From the NCBI RefSeq assembly GCF_048541585.1, contig NZ_CP183303.1:1240001-1304000 (forward strand): a DNA stretch of 64,000 bases. The letters are read 5' to 3'. Made by a program: the position numbers and the translations under genes. Numbering within the stretch: position 1 is the stretch's first letter; each line of letters starts with the position of its first letter. This stretch comes from Legionella_C sp048541585 (lineage in GTDB: Bacteria; Pseudomonadota; Gammaproteobacteria; Legionellales; Legionellaceae). Positions 25,544-35,160 of this stretch are shown in pieces. The notes beneath the pieces were generated by a model that was not told where the DNA came from, did no database searches, and saw nothing but the letters and a program-made list of their open reading frames with translations.

Positions 25544-26458
25544 TTAAGGGACTCCATTTGTACTTTTTATATTTGTTTGGTGATTATCAACTAAAAGAGC
25601 AGATTTCTTAGGTGTGATGGTTTTACCTTTTCGCAAAACTAGTAGTTTATTTATTTCAACGCCTATAAATAATATCTGTGAGGAAAAATAAAACCAGATT
25701 AAAATAATAATTAAAGAACTGGCAGCGCCAAATACTGAGAACCGGCCACTGTGATTAATATAGTAACTAACAATTAATTTTCCTAGAGTAAATAAAATAG
25801 CTGTAATAAAAGCACCTATTCCTACATCCTTCCAGTCAAGAATAACATCCGGTAAGACCTTAAACAGCATGGCAAAAAGTAGTGTCATAATGAGAAAAGA
25901 AATTATGTAGTCCATGATCATAAAAATGTAGACACTACCGCCGAACATCTGGACAAGAAAATTACTCATTGCAGCAAGGACGACACTTAACAGCATTGAG
26001 ACAAGGAGAAGGAGGGCAATTCCTAAAACCATGCTAAAAGACAGGAAACGGTCTTTAATTATATTCAATAACCCTCTACCAGGTTTAGGCATTACCCCCC
26101 AAATTCTATTTAATCCATTTTGAAGTTCAATAAACACTCTGGTGGTACCGAAAATCAAAAATAAAATGCCAATGATTTGAGGCAGATTGCTTTTACCAGC
26201 CTGTTGACTATTTTCTATCATAGCTTGAATTTGCAAAGCATTTTTTGTTCCTACTAAGCTAGAAATATGATCTAGAATACGGCCCTGTGCCGCGGCATTT
26301 CCCAGGAAAAAATCGATAAGAATAATGCAAATAAGCAAGATGGGTGTAAGTGAAAAAATAGAAAAGAAGGCTAAAGCTGCAGATAAGCTTGGAACCCTAT
26401 CTATACTCCATAATTTAGCCAGCTCTTTAAGTGATTGCCAAACGCTTCCGATGTTCAT
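25544..26458 (-). CDS. YihY/BrkB-family inner-membrane protein
   Basis: A 304-residue protein with about six membrane helices and the family signatures. Near the N-terminus is SLSAALAFFSIFSLTPILLI. The conserved NGLNRIWGV lies after an amphipathic helix that contains FGTTRVFIELQ. SLIIILIWFYFSSQILFIGV is at the C-terminal end, with the W-x-Y-x-S-S-Q/A-I-x-x-x-G-V-E-I/F motif. The family was once called RNase BN but is a polytopic membrane protein of uncertain transport or lipid role. It is monocistronic and upstream of the S41 peptidase on the same strand, with 165 bases between. Confidence 0.9.
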   Translation of the reverse strand: MNIGSVWQSLKELAKLWSIDRVPSLSAALAFFSIFSLTPILLICIILIDFFLGNAAAQGRILDHISSLVGTKNALQIQAMIENSQQAGKSNLPQIIGILFLIFGTTRVFIELQNGLNRIWGVMPKPGRGLLNIIKDRFLSFSMVLGIALLLLVSMLLSVVLAAMSNFLVQMFGGSVYIFMIMDYIISFLIMTLLFAMLFKVLPDVILDWKDVGIGAFITAILFTLGKLIVSYYINHSGRFSVFGAASSLIIILIWFYFSSQILFIGVEINKLLVLRKGKTITPKKSALLVDNHQTNIKSTNGVP

Positions 26459-26623
26459 AATTGTTTCCCACTAAAGTCTCATTCAATAAGACTAAAGAGT
26501 TAAGATTTCTTTACCATTCTTCTTTCCATATGGAGTATAAGGATTTGCTCACTTAAATAGACACTTATAAGCCTACTCTAAAGTGCTTAACCTAGGGTGA
26601 TAACAAATAACTTATTAATTCAT

Positions 26624-28147
26624 CTACTTTTGTACTTTCTGCCAATAAGCTTCTTCAACATAAAAAGGTATGATTTTGGATTGTTTCATTGAAAAATGAG
26701 CTGTTAAATCCGTCTTTTTATTCGCATATTGAACTTTATTTGTATGATTTAGTTCATTCATGACAAAATTATAAGCTCTTATTAATTCTCCATCTAAATT
26801 ATGAAATAAATCGCGTGGAGTATTATAGATTTCTACATCAGGTATGGTGCCTACCCCTTCTAAATAACGATTATGGTTAGAGAAGCCTCTTAAAATTGAG
26901 AAACGAAAATTACCAAATTGCCATGGTAATTGAAACCATAAAGGGTATCCTGTACCACCGCCTGTTTGCGCGCCCAAGACTTTACCTATGTGATTTGATG
27001 AAAAACTATCAACGAAAGTGTCACAGGCTGAGAAACAACGTTCATTGGTTAAAACATAAACTGGTTTAGCGTAAGCGGGCTTATCTTTGGACAAAGGTTC
27101 AATATCATAATCAACCCACTCAGAATACTCAGAAACAGATGGATCAGTTTGTTGAAAGAGCTCAGCCAATTCTGGGCGAGCATACATAGCTTGCGAGGAG
27201 TTTTTCAATTGAGCCTGATATCGTCTGACTTTTTTATTAATAAAATGGGCAACTACACTATCACCAATTTCGCCATAACCTCCTCCATTATTCCGTACAT
27301 CAACAATGAGCGCTTTTGTGTTTTTTAAGGTAGTCATTGTCTTTTTCACAAAGGCTATAAGTGCATCTTTTCCTGACTCATGATGCATGGCGGTTAAAGT
27401 TAATACACCAATATTACCCGGTAAAATTTTGGTTTGGACGATATCCGATAAGGCTTCGTTGTCTAAATCAGTTTTTTGGTAATTAATCCAAGGTAATTCA
27501 ACCGTTTTGACTTGTTGAGTTGTGTATTTTTCAAGAGTTAATTTTAAATTATTTGCTGGCGCATCATTGAATTTATCTAGGGCATGTATGGCGGAAGCCG
27601 TATATGATTGGAGCGCATGAGGGGTTGACGCTGACATCATTTTACTCTTTTCTTGGATATAAGTGTCGATTAATTGATCATTGACTGCTAAAACCTTATC
27701 GCCAGGCTCAATATCAATTGGGTAGGGCCACATTTTATCTTGCTCTACTTGAGAAATATAATAGCCACTAGGTAGTTTTTTTACTCTGATTGGCGTATAA
27801 AATACCCGCTGCAGGGAGTCAGGAATGTAATTAACATGTCCATCGTGTAAACTAGAAGCTACAACAGTAAGTATTTGTTGAAACTGACTGAAGTTGGTGT
27901 GGTCATTTACTTTACTTTTAGCATCATCGACAATTGCTTGCCAATCAACATTATGCTGTTTCTTTTTTATATCCCAATAACAATAAATATCTTTTGCCAT
28001 TTTAGCTACATAGTCAATAGTTTGCAGATATTGCTCTTTCGGAGAATCAGCTTTAAGGGCTATAGGTGTAGCAGAGGAAGTGCTAATACCATTAAATAGC
28101 AATACACAGGCATAAACTGAACATCGCAAGTTATGATAGCGATACAT
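26624..28147 (-). CDS. Exported S41-family (tail-specific) peptidase
   Basis: A 507-residue protein with a signal-like N-terminus (residues 8-26 hydrophobic). It has an N-terminal helical region, a PDZ-like segment around 130-170 (YYISQV.., IEPGDKVLAVNDQ), and the TSPc core. Core features are IVDVRNNGGGYGEIGDSV (281-298), YVLTNERCFSACDTF with the likely nucleophile Ser373, and GAQTGGGTGYPLW. The usual S-A-S-E reads S-A-C-D here. Family members cut proteins in the periplasm from the C-terminal side. It is closest in layout to CtpA-like enzymes without a clear Lys general base in view. Confidence 0.8.
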   Translation of the reverse strand: MYRYHNLRCSVYACVLLFNGISTSSATPIALKADSPKEQYLQTIDYVAKMAKDIYCYWDIKKKQHNVDWQAIVDDAKSKVNDHTNFSQFQQILTVVASSLHDGHVNYIPDSLQRVFYTPIRVKKLPSGYYISQVEQDKMWPYPIDIEPGDKVLAVNDQLIDTYIQEKSKMMSASTPHALQSYTASAIHALDKFNDAPANNLKLTLEKYTTQQVKTVELPWINYQKTDLDNEALSDIVQTKILPGNIGVLTLTAMHHESGKDALIAFVKKTMTTLKNTKALIVDVRNNGGGYGEIGDSVVAHFINKKVRRYQAQLKNSSQAMYARPELAELFQQTDPSVSEYSEWVDYDIEPLSKDKPAYAKPVYVLTNERCFSACDTFVDSFSSNHIGKVLGAQTGGGTGYPLWFQLPWQFGNFRFSILRGFSNHNRYLEGVGTIPDVEIYNTPRDLFHNLDGELIRAYNFVMNELNHTNKVQYANKKTDLTAHFSMKQSKIIPFYVEEAYWQKVQK

Positions 28148-28367
28148 ATTATTTCCTTAGATTTATTAATAACATCCTATGTTTCCCTACAAAAATCATT
28201 GCATTAAATATTTGAAAATGTCAATGAAAGGCAAAGATGGCTAATCATCACTTGCTTCAATTGCTTAAAAATTAAACTATATTAACTATAAGTATGAATA
28301 CGTTTAGTTTTTATATTTTTTAAAGATAAAAAACTTTGCTAATTTAAAAATTAGAGAGCTAAAGTAT

Positions 28368-29804
28368 ATGAAAATAGTTATAATCGGAGCAGGGCCTGCA
28401 GGGCTAGCTATGGCTGCTTCTCTTACAGAGGAAATACGCAAAGCCGAGACTAAATCTGTAGACTCTAATCTAAAAGCAGCTGTTTCCTCCTCCGTAGCAG
28501 AAAAAGCTGATGATAGAGATCCTTCTACGTCTTATGAAATCAGTATTGTTGAGAAAAGAGACTTGGATTTTAAAAGACGGCAAAAGCTTATCATTACTCC
28601 AGATAAACAAAAAACCCTCTTAACTCAATTAACGACTGAAGCAGAACGATATCGTTGGGATGATTATTGCCAACATCTTTTTGATCCAGAGCACAAATTA
28701 TCTGTCGATAAGCAGGGGAACTTATTAGAAGATAATAAAATTATTGAGGATTTAAATCAGCAAAAAAAATTTTTAAGAAAATTACTACGGCAGCAAGAAT
28801 ATATAAGCCCCTTCTTTAAAACCTTTAAAAATTTTTCTATAAAAGAGTTACAAAAAGCCTTAAAAGAGTATCTTGATAACTGTGATACTTCTAAAACAAA
28901 CATTAATTGGCATGAAAGGGCTAAAATCATTAAATGTGATTTAGATAAAAAAATCTTACATACTGTAAATGCAAATGGTCAAGAGCAACAATTAGAATTT
29001 GATCATTTAATTATTTGTGAAGGGGAGCGCCGAGAAGTTGTACAGCAAATTAATGAAGAACTCAAAAAAACAACAGAACCAAAACTTTTTACTTATAAGC
29101 CAATGGGCAAGAAAACCTATCATGCTGCAGCCCGTTTAATTGTAAAAAATAAAGAGAACAAGGATTATCGTACTTTATTGGATGAAATAAGAATTCCTAT
29201 GGAAGATAGAGAGTCAATTGCTGATGAAGCAGAGAAACTAGGCTGGGATCCGCTGGCTTCAGATCCTATGTATATTGCTGATACCAATTTATATAAGGAT
29301 AGCTTAAACGATGATAAGAGTTGGCAGCCCAGACTATTTATTGCTGCTGAAATTCCAGAATATATTCATTTGATTGTGGATGAAAATAAAAAAAGAGAAG
29401 CCATTTTAAATTGGCTAAGTATCTTTGCTTCTAATTTAACAGGAATACCAAGAGATCACTTTGATATAGATACTAAAGGAGAAGATGCTGTAAGTCGACT
29501 TAATGCTGTTACTTTTTGTTCTGATATGAAGTATGTTGATAATCCAGTATATATACATCCTAATGGCGCTAGTGTTATTACTATTGGCGATTGTGCCATG
29601 TCATCGCACTACCGACTTGGCTTTTCTTCAGCGATGGCTATGAATCAAGGCCGTTCTGCTGCAAAATGCATTGTCGCAAACCAACACCTTGCTGAACAAA
29701 AAGAGCGTTTTAAACCATTAGAAACTTTATACAATACTTATGTGAATTTACTTTATAAGATGGTTGATTCTGGCGTTAAACCTTCAAAGCTTGAAAAAAA
29801 TTAA
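28368..29804 (+). CDS. FAD-dependent oxidoreductase (monooxygenase-like)
   Basis: A 478-residue protein that begins at once with the dinucleotide fold KIVIIGAGPAGLAMAASL. It has a long helical insertion (about residues 30-150) between the first strand and the E-K-R ribose-binding segment (IVEKRDLDFKRRQ). The second FAD motif, TIGDCAMSSHYRLGFSSAMAMNQG (about 405-428), matches the G-D-A-A-H-x-x-x-P-x-x-G-x-G motif of class A flavoprotein hydroxylases in position, with His and Gly kept. The substrate is unknown. No membrane segment. The Lys/Glu-rich composition and long insertion are unlike standard metabolic hydroxylases, so an effector function cannot be excluded. Confidence 0.75.
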   Translation: MKIVIIGAGPAGLAMAASLTEEIRKAETKSVDSNLKAAVSSSVAEKADDRDPSTSYEISIVEKRDLDFKRRQKLIITPDKQKTLLTQLTTEAERYRWDDYCQHLFDPEHKLSVDKQGNLLEDNKIIEDLNQQKKFLRKLLRQQEYISPFFKTFKNFSIKELQKALKEYLDNCDTSKTNINWHERAKIIKCDLDKKILHTVNANGQEQQLEFDHLIICEGERREVVQQINEELKKTTEPKLFTYKPMGKKTYHAAARLIVKNKENKDYRTLLDEIRIPMEDRESIADEAEKLGWDPLASDPMYIADTNLYKDSLNDDKSWQPRLFIAAEIPEYIHLIVDENKKREAILNWLSIFASNLTGIPRDHFDIDTKGEDAVSRLNAVTFCSDMKYVDNPVYIHPNGASVITIGDCAMSSHYRLGFSSAMAMNQGRSAAKCIVANQHLAEQKERFKPLETLYNTYVNLLYKMVDSGVKPSKLEKN

Positions 29805-30125
29805 ATAGCTAAAGCAAAACGATTATAAAAAGTTTCTTTATATGTAAGCCAAATGAAGCGGCACATCAAGACTTCCGGTTTTAATTTAGTACAAAAATAT
29901 TGATTTTGCCTTTTTAACACGGTTATATAAGCTATATTAATCCTTTCACTTAATGAATCTATCTTCTAGAAAGAATTTTAGAAATATTATGCACTAAGGC
30001 CAAATTTTTCTATTTTATCGAAACTATTTATTTCTGATATAATAGCTAAATTTATGTGCTTTTAATGACTAGATATTTTAGCATTAAAGTAATTTATAAC
30101 TATTAATTTTAGAAGCCCAATTCCT
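29805..30125. other. Intergenic region, nothing recognised
   Basis: 320 AT-rich bases between two plus-strand genes. No hairpin with a T-run, repeat family member or supported reading frame was seen. Confidence 0.6.
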
Positions 30126-31157
30126 ATGAAAAATACAAATTTAACAATCTGTGATGCCATTATTCATCCAGGTGAAACTGCTAATTTAGCGCTACCGTTA
30201 CCAGAATATTATTCCTGCACCAATTTTTATATGCCTATTAAGGTGCTTCATGGTAAACAAGCAGGGCCTTGTTTATTAATTTTTGCCGGCGTCAATGGGG
30301 GCGAGCTTAATGGTATTGAAATTATTAATCGCCTACTGAGAGCTGACCAATTAAAGTCAATTCGCGGCACGTTAATAGCTGTTCCAGTATTAAATGTCTT
30401 TGGCTTAATTAGTAATTCTAATCTTATGCCGCATGAGACTAATTTAGAGCAGTGCTTTCCTGGTAATCGTGAAGGGTCTTATGGCGAGCGCATAGCGGAT
30501 GTATTTACGCGCGAAATATTATCTAAGGCTTCTTATTGTCTTGAAATGATAACTGGTCAAATCAATCATGATTTACTACCACAAATCTATTGTGATTTAG
30601 ATCAACCTGAAAGCAAACAGCTAGCTAGACAATTTTTAGCACCGGTAATTAATCACGTTAAAAAAGATCATTCGTTGCGTAAAACGGCTGACGATTTAAA
30701 TATTCCACTTTTAGTTTATCAAGCGGGTGAAGCGCGACGTTTTGATGAAACTGCTATCAATCTTGGTATTAAAGGTATTAAAAATATCATGGAATCGTTA
30801 GATATGATTGATGCAGAAGAACCAAAAGATTCTAACAGTTTAAAACCTGTATTTTCCCAAGAACAAGATTGGCTTCGGGCTCATCGCAGTGGAGTACTAG
30901 TGGTTGAGGTAGAATTGGGCCAATTTATTAAAAAAAGACAAACTATTGGTAGAATCATTGATCCATTTTGTGCTGATACAGTAGAGCCTATTAAAGCAAA
31001 TCAGGATGGCGTAATTGTAGGAATAAATCGTAATCCCTTAGTTTATGAAGGCCAAAGCATTTTTAAAATAGCTTCCTTTATTGATAATAATCAAGCGGAA
31101 ACAACGTTAGAAGCATGGACAGAACAACAAGAGGCAGAAAGTAGTGAGCTTAATTAA
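30126..31157 (+). CDS. Succinylglutamate desuccinylase/aspartoacylase-family protein with degenerate zinc site
   Basis: A 343-residue protein with the AstE/AspA (M14-like) scaffold. GPCLLIFAGVNGGELNGIEI corresponds to the H-G-D-E zinc motif, but His is Asn. IRGTLIAVPVLNVFGLISNS is the conserved core. LEQCFPG stands where D-L-N-R-x-F-P-G is expected. CLEMITG stands where D-L-H-T-G is expected. Two zinc histidines and the substrate Arg are therefore missing, so hydrolase activity is unlikely. The C-terminus (RSGVLVVEVELGQFIKKRQT.., about 265-325) is the beta-barrel domain found in bacterial members. Its 3' end overlaps the following MFS gene by 14 bases. Confidence 0.75.
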   Translation: MKNTNLTICDAIIHPGETANLALPLPEYYSCTNFYMPIKVLHGKQAGPCLLIFAGVNGGELNGIEIINRLLRADQLKSIRGTLIAVPVLNVFGLISNSNLMPHETNLEQCFPGNREGSYGERIADVFTREILSKASYCLEMITGQINHDLLPQIYCDLDQPESKQLARQFLAPVINHVKKDHSLRKTADDLNIPLLVYQAGEARRFDETAINLGIKGIKNIMESLDMIDAEEPKDSNSLKPVFSQEQDWLRAHRSGVLVVEVELGQFIKKRQTIGRIIDPFCADTVEPIKANQDGVIVGINRNPLVYEGQSIFKIASFIDNNQAETTLEAWTEQQEAESSELN

Positions 31158-32418
31158 ACCAACAGCTAAAGCCACTTTAGTATGGCTGATATGTGTTTTC
31201 TTTTATTTATATGAATTCTTGCTGCGCACTATTTTAGGTACTTTTCAGCAGCCTATTATGGAGGAGTTACAACTTAGCCAAGTTCAATTTTCTTTATTAA
31301 GCTCAACCGCTTATTTATTAATTTATGGCCTTATGCAAATTCCAGTTGGGATAATTGTGGATAAATTTGGCTTGAAAAAAACGATGTTTGTGGCGGTTTT
31401 GATTTGCGCTATTGCTAATCTTGGATTTGGTTTTGCCACTACTTATCCTATGGCGATTGCTAGTCGTATCCTTATGGGATTAGGTTCATCATTTGGCTTT
31501 ATTTGTTTACTAGTAGCTGTTTATGATTGGATGCCAAAACCTAATATTGCTCTTTTTATTGGCTTGTCACAGTTTTTTGGTACGCTTGGCCCTATGCTTG
31601 CTGGCGGTCCGTTAAATACACTTTTTAATGCAGGACTTGTAACTTGGCGTGGAATTTTTATACTTTTGGCTGGCATAGGAGTTGTGCTGTCTTTGGGTAT
31701 TTTACTTTTTGTTGAAAAAAATAAACAACATTCAGGTAATTTTATAATTTTATCTCGGCCTCGGGCAACGCTAGAGAATCTACGTACATTGATTAAGCAG
31801 CCTCAGATTTGGTGTATCATATTATGTGGTGGGTTTATTTATTTTAGCTTAGAATATTTATCAGAAAATGAAGGAAAAACGTTTTTAATGCACCGTGGTT
31901 TTTCTTCTAATTTTTCATCTTATATGATTACTTTGGCTTGGCTAGGCTTTGCAATTGGCTCGCCTATTTTTGGTTATTTTTCAGATAAAATTAGGCGTCG
32001 TAAGCCTTTTCTTTTACTAAGTGCAATAACTACTTTTACTTCATTGTTCGGTATAATTTATTTACCTCCGTTAAAATTAATAACAATTTTATGCTTTTTT
32101 ACCCTTGGTTTAGGTATAGGGGCTGCAAGTATTGGGTTAGTAGTTATTGGTGAGCAGTGTAAAACTCATTATTTAGCAGCTGGTTTAGGGCTTAAAAATG
32201 CAATTATAATATTGTTAGTTTCTATTAATGCGCCCATAGTAGGAAGTATTTTATTATGGCAATCACATAAGGTACCTTTACTCACGGCTTACCACTATTC
32301 TTTTAGCTTTTTAGTAATTATGCCTCTAATTAGTGTTTTTATCGCTTTATTCGGTATTCGAGAAACTTTTGCAAAGCCCATGAAAGAGAGCACTATTTTA
32401 AATGTAAAAACAACTTAG
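31144..32418 (+). CDS. MFS transporter
   Basis: A 424-residue permease starting at GTG 31144, inside the end of the upstream gene (overlap 14 bases), so the two are translationally coupled. Motif A is GIIVDKFGLKKTMFVAV after helix 2. RILMGLGSSFGFICLLVAVY and the C-terminal repeat GYFSDKIRRRKPFLLLSA are standard MFS features. The layout is close to Legionella and Coxiella MFS proteins of the organic-anion/sugar-phosphate or Pht-like groups. Coupling to the acylase-like protein suggests they act on the same, unknown small molecule. Confidence 0.85.
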   Translation: MSLIKPTAKATLVWLICVFFYLYEFLLRTILGTFQQPIMEELQLSQVQFSLLSSTAYLLIYGLMQIPVGIIVDKFGLKKTMFVAVLICAIANLGFGFATTYPMAIASRILMGLGSSFGFICLLVAVYDWMPKPNIALFIGLSQFFGTLGPMLAGGPLNTLFNAGLVTWRGIFILLAGIGVVLSLGILLFVEKNKQHSGNFIILSRPRATLENLRTLIKQPQIWCIILCGGFIYFSLEYLSENEGKTFLMHRGFSSNFSSYMITLAWLGFAIGSPIFGYFSDKIRRRKPFLLLSAITTFTSLFGIIYLPPLKLITILCFFTLGLGIGAASIGLVVIGEQCKTHYLAAGLGLKNAIIILLVSINAPIVGSILLWQSHKVPLLTAYHYSFSFLVIMPLISVFIALFGIRETFAKPMKESTILNVKTT

Positions 32419-32508
32419 TATTTTTTTAATATGGAATTTTTTAATTAAAATAAAGTTTAGTTAAAAATTAACGAACTCTACATAAAATAAAATAACTTCT
32501 GTAATTTA

Positions 32509-32590
32509 CTACCACGTCCCGCAACTTGTTCGCGGGATCCAGTGTTTAGATCACAGCGCTGGATCCCGTGGACAAGCCACGGGACGTAGG
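32509..32590. repeat. Repeat C, copy 1
   Basis: CACGTCCCGCAACTTGTTCG..GGGATCCAGTG, a spacer, then GCTGGATCCCGTGGACAAGC..ACGGGACGTAGG. The two halves are inverted and each can fold. This compact GC-rich palindromic element stands out from the AT-rich background. Confidence 0.8.
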
Positions 32591-32700
32591 TTTGGTGGTG
32601 AGAGCTGCTAATAACGTTTATTTTAGCTTTTTGTAAAGGATTAACAATTTTTGCTTTTGTAGAGCTTAACAATTTTTGCAAAAATAAAAACTTCAGCCCA

Positions 32701-32790
32701 CGCTACGTCCCGCGACTTGTTCGCGGGATCCAGTGTTTAGAGTACAATACTGAATCCCGTGGACAAGCCACGGGATATTGGCTTGGTGGT
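32701..32790. repeat. Repeat C, copy 2
   Basis: The same block as at 32509-32590, 110 bases downstream (CTACGTCCCGCGACTTGTTC.. and ..CCGTGGACAAGCCACGGGAT). A third copy lies at 60043-60120. The two copies account for most of the gap 32419-32930. Confidence 0.8.
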
Positions 32791-32930
32791 AAGAGATTTT
32801 TATCGGGTTTTGATTCTAATCTGTTGTAGTGTAACGAGTTTAAATTTGGTCGTAATAAACCTAGTTAAATAATCTTTTTTTTAAAATTTATTAGTTAGCT
32901 ATAAAAATTTAAATTCATTATTGGATTAAA

Positions 32931-33398
32931 TTATTCATTATTCATGATAAAGGAAATTCGGCCGTCTGGTTCAACAAACGAGCGATAGACATTCTCTATT
33001 GTAATTTCTCCTTGTTGGACACGTAGAGCTTGCAATATATCTGCAACCGTCAGTTTAGTTTTCTGTAAGTTTCCCTCTATATATTTGCCATCTTTAACAA
33101 CTACAGTTTCATTACCTCGAATACAGCGCTCAAACCAATGAAATTTAAAAGAAATAAAAAGCAAGCCGCGATGAATAATAACGATTATACCAGTTGATAT
33201 CAAAGAGGATATTAGCGGTAAAGTGCCAACAATAGACGCTCCTAATACAGCACCAATAACAATAGTAATAATTAAGTCCAGTGGAGAATATTTTCCCAGC
33301 AGCCGTGAAGAGCCTGCTCTAAATAAAAATAAGGCATATAACGTAACTATAGCAGTACGAAAATAAAGCTCAAAATTTAAAATATCAATAAGTTTCAT
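32931..33398 (-). CDS. DUF421 (YetF-type) membrane protein
   Basis: A 155-residue protein with three N-terminal membrane helices, including LYALFLFRAGSSRLLGKYSP with the R-x-x-G-K-x-S/T-P-x-D signature, and a small cytoplasmic domain. The cytoplasmic part carries VVKDGKYIEGNLQKTKLTVA followed by L-x-x-x-L-R, a conserved YetF hallmark. The family occurs widely in bacteria and its role is unsettled. It is a single gene facing the repeats. Confidence 0.88.
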   Translation of the reverse strand: MKLIDILNFELYFRTAIVTLYALFLFRAGSSRLLGKYSPLDLIITIVIGAVLGASIVGTLPLISSLISTGIIVIIHRGLLFISFKFHWFERCIRGNETVVVKDGKYIEGNLQKTKLTVADILQALRVQQGEITIENVYRSFVEPDGRISFIMNNE

Positions 33399-33630
33399 GA
33401 ATTTACTTATAAAATTTAATTATTTAATAACCTATTGTACTTATAATATTTAAATTTGATCAAATTTGAAGCTTGCTGACTAAAAAGAGCCGGTAAAAAT
33501 GGTAGTAACTGCTAATTGGTAATAGACTAAAAAATAGCATATTATTTAATCAATATGATATTTAATATATCCATTTTAAATAATCCTTCAATAGCGATAT
33601 GATTATCGCTCTATAAAGTAGACAATATAA

Positions 33631-34947
33631 ATGACTAATTTAAACCCTAAAAAAATAGTGGTTGTTGGTGGAGGTGCAGGCGGACTTGAGTTAATAGTTA
33701 GGTTATCTAAGCTTGCCCATAAAACGCCTCTTGAAATTACGTTAATAGATAAACAGTTAAAACACCTCTGGAAACCTCTATTGCATGAAGTTGCCTCAGG
33801 AACTTATTCTGTTTATCAAGATGAAATTGATTATATTTCTTATGCTTATCAAATAGGATTTAAATTTGCACTTGGTGATTTACAAGAAATTAATCAAGAA
33901 AATAAATTTGTGACCGTTAAACTACCTTCAGTGGAGGCAAAAAGGCTACCCTATAATGAGCGCAAAATTGACTATGATATTCTTATATTATCCACTGGTA
34001 GTCAGGTAAATGATTTTAATATTCCAGGCGTCAAAGAGTATTGTTTATTATTGGATGACTTGGCGAACGCGGAGTTATTTCATCAAAAAATTATCGATAG
34101 TATCATTTTAAAAAACCAAAGCGATAGCAAGGCTAAGATTAAAGTAAGTATTATTGGTGGAGGCGCAACAGGTGTAGAATTAGCCGCTGAGTTAGCTTAT
34201 ACACTATCTAAAGCTTTTAAGTATTTACAAAACAGTGCTGAACCTGTTGAAAATTTACCCTTTCAGATTACGCTGATTGAATCAGATAGCCGCCTGTTGA
34301 ACATGATGCCAGAGCGTATTTCTACAAGTGTTACGCAACACTTAATTAAAAGTAATATTGAAGTCTTAACTAATACTAAAGTCATTAAGGTCACAGAGCT
34401 TGGGCTTGAGACGAATAATCAACAAACTATTGATTCTTCTATAACAGTTTGGGCTGCGGGCGTTAAAGTAACTAATTTACTACATACTCATTCGCTAGAG
34501 CTAAATAGTATTAACCAATTTGTAGTAGATGATAAATTACAAACAACTCGCGATAAGAATATTTTTGCTTTTGGGGATTGTGCTAGTTGTCCGCAGGTAG
34601 ATAAGGAAGGAAAGCTTTCTTTTGTACCGCCAAGAGCTCAAGCTGCACATCAACAGGCTAGAATTCTTGCAAAATCAATTAGCAATTTAATTAATGGTAA
34701 GCCTTTATTACCCTATATTTATAAAGATTATGGCTCTTTAATAAGTTTAAGTCATCGTCAAGCAGTAGGCGTGTTAATGGGTCGGGCCACAAAAACATTT
34801 TATCTAGAAGGTAAGTTAGCTCGACTTACTTATTGGTTACTTTATAAAAAACATCTTTTAGTTTTAAAAGGTGTCAGATATGTTGTTTTAAGTGCTTTAA
34901 TCGATTTTTTATTAAGAAAAAGGCGACCTGAGGTTAAACTTCACTAA
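33631..34947 (+). CDS. ndh: Type II NADH dehydrogenase (NDH-2)
   Basis: A 438-residue two-dinucleotide-fold flavoprotein. The FAD site is KIVVVGGGAGGLELIVRL. HLWKPLLHEVASG is the NDH-2 segment after the first fold. The NADH site is KVSIIGGGATGVELAAELAY. The second FAD motif is IFAFGDCASCPQ. RAQAAHQQARILAKSI and a C-terminal amphipathic helix for membrane association complete the pattern. It transfers electrons from NADH to quinone without proton pumping. Length is normal. It is monocistronic. Confidence 0.93.
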   Translation: MTNLNPKKIVVVGGGAGGLELIVRLSKLAHKTPLEITLIDKQLKHLWKPLLHEVASGTYSVYQDEIDYISYAYQIGFKFALGDLQEINQENKFVTVKLPSVEAKRLPYNERKIDYDILILSTGSQVNDFNIPGVKEYCLLLDDLANAELFHQKIIDSIILKNQSDSKAKIKVSIIGGGATGVELAAELAYTLSKAFKYLQNSAEPVENLPFQITLIESDSRLLNMMPERISTSVTQHLIKSNIEVLTNTKVIKVTELGLETNNQQTIDSSITVWAAGVKVTNLLHTHSLELNSINQFVVDDKLQTTRDKNIFAFGDCASCPQVDKEGKLSFVPPRAQAAHQQARILAKSISNLINGKPLLPYIYKDYGSLISLSHRQAVGVLMGRATKTFYLEGKLARLTYWLLYKKHLLVLKGVRYVVLSALIDFLLRKRRPEVKLH

Positions 34948-35160
34948 ATCTTAGAGGCTACTCATCTCATCTGAATGGGTTTTATATGATAAACCTGGTA
35001 GCGCTTAATAAAGCGTACTGTTAAAAAATCAAATGATTTACTACAACAGTACTCAATGAATTTTTTCTGATTTAGAAATAAACAGTTTCCAAATTACTGT
35101 ATTCAACTAAACTATTTTTAGTATTAAAATTAAATAAATAGTAAAATTATTAATCAATTT

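Noticed and set aside
32478..32681. Minus-strand frame of 67 codons in the gap after the MFS gene
   Set aside because: It lies across repeat C and its translation reflects the palindrome, with no protein-like pattern.
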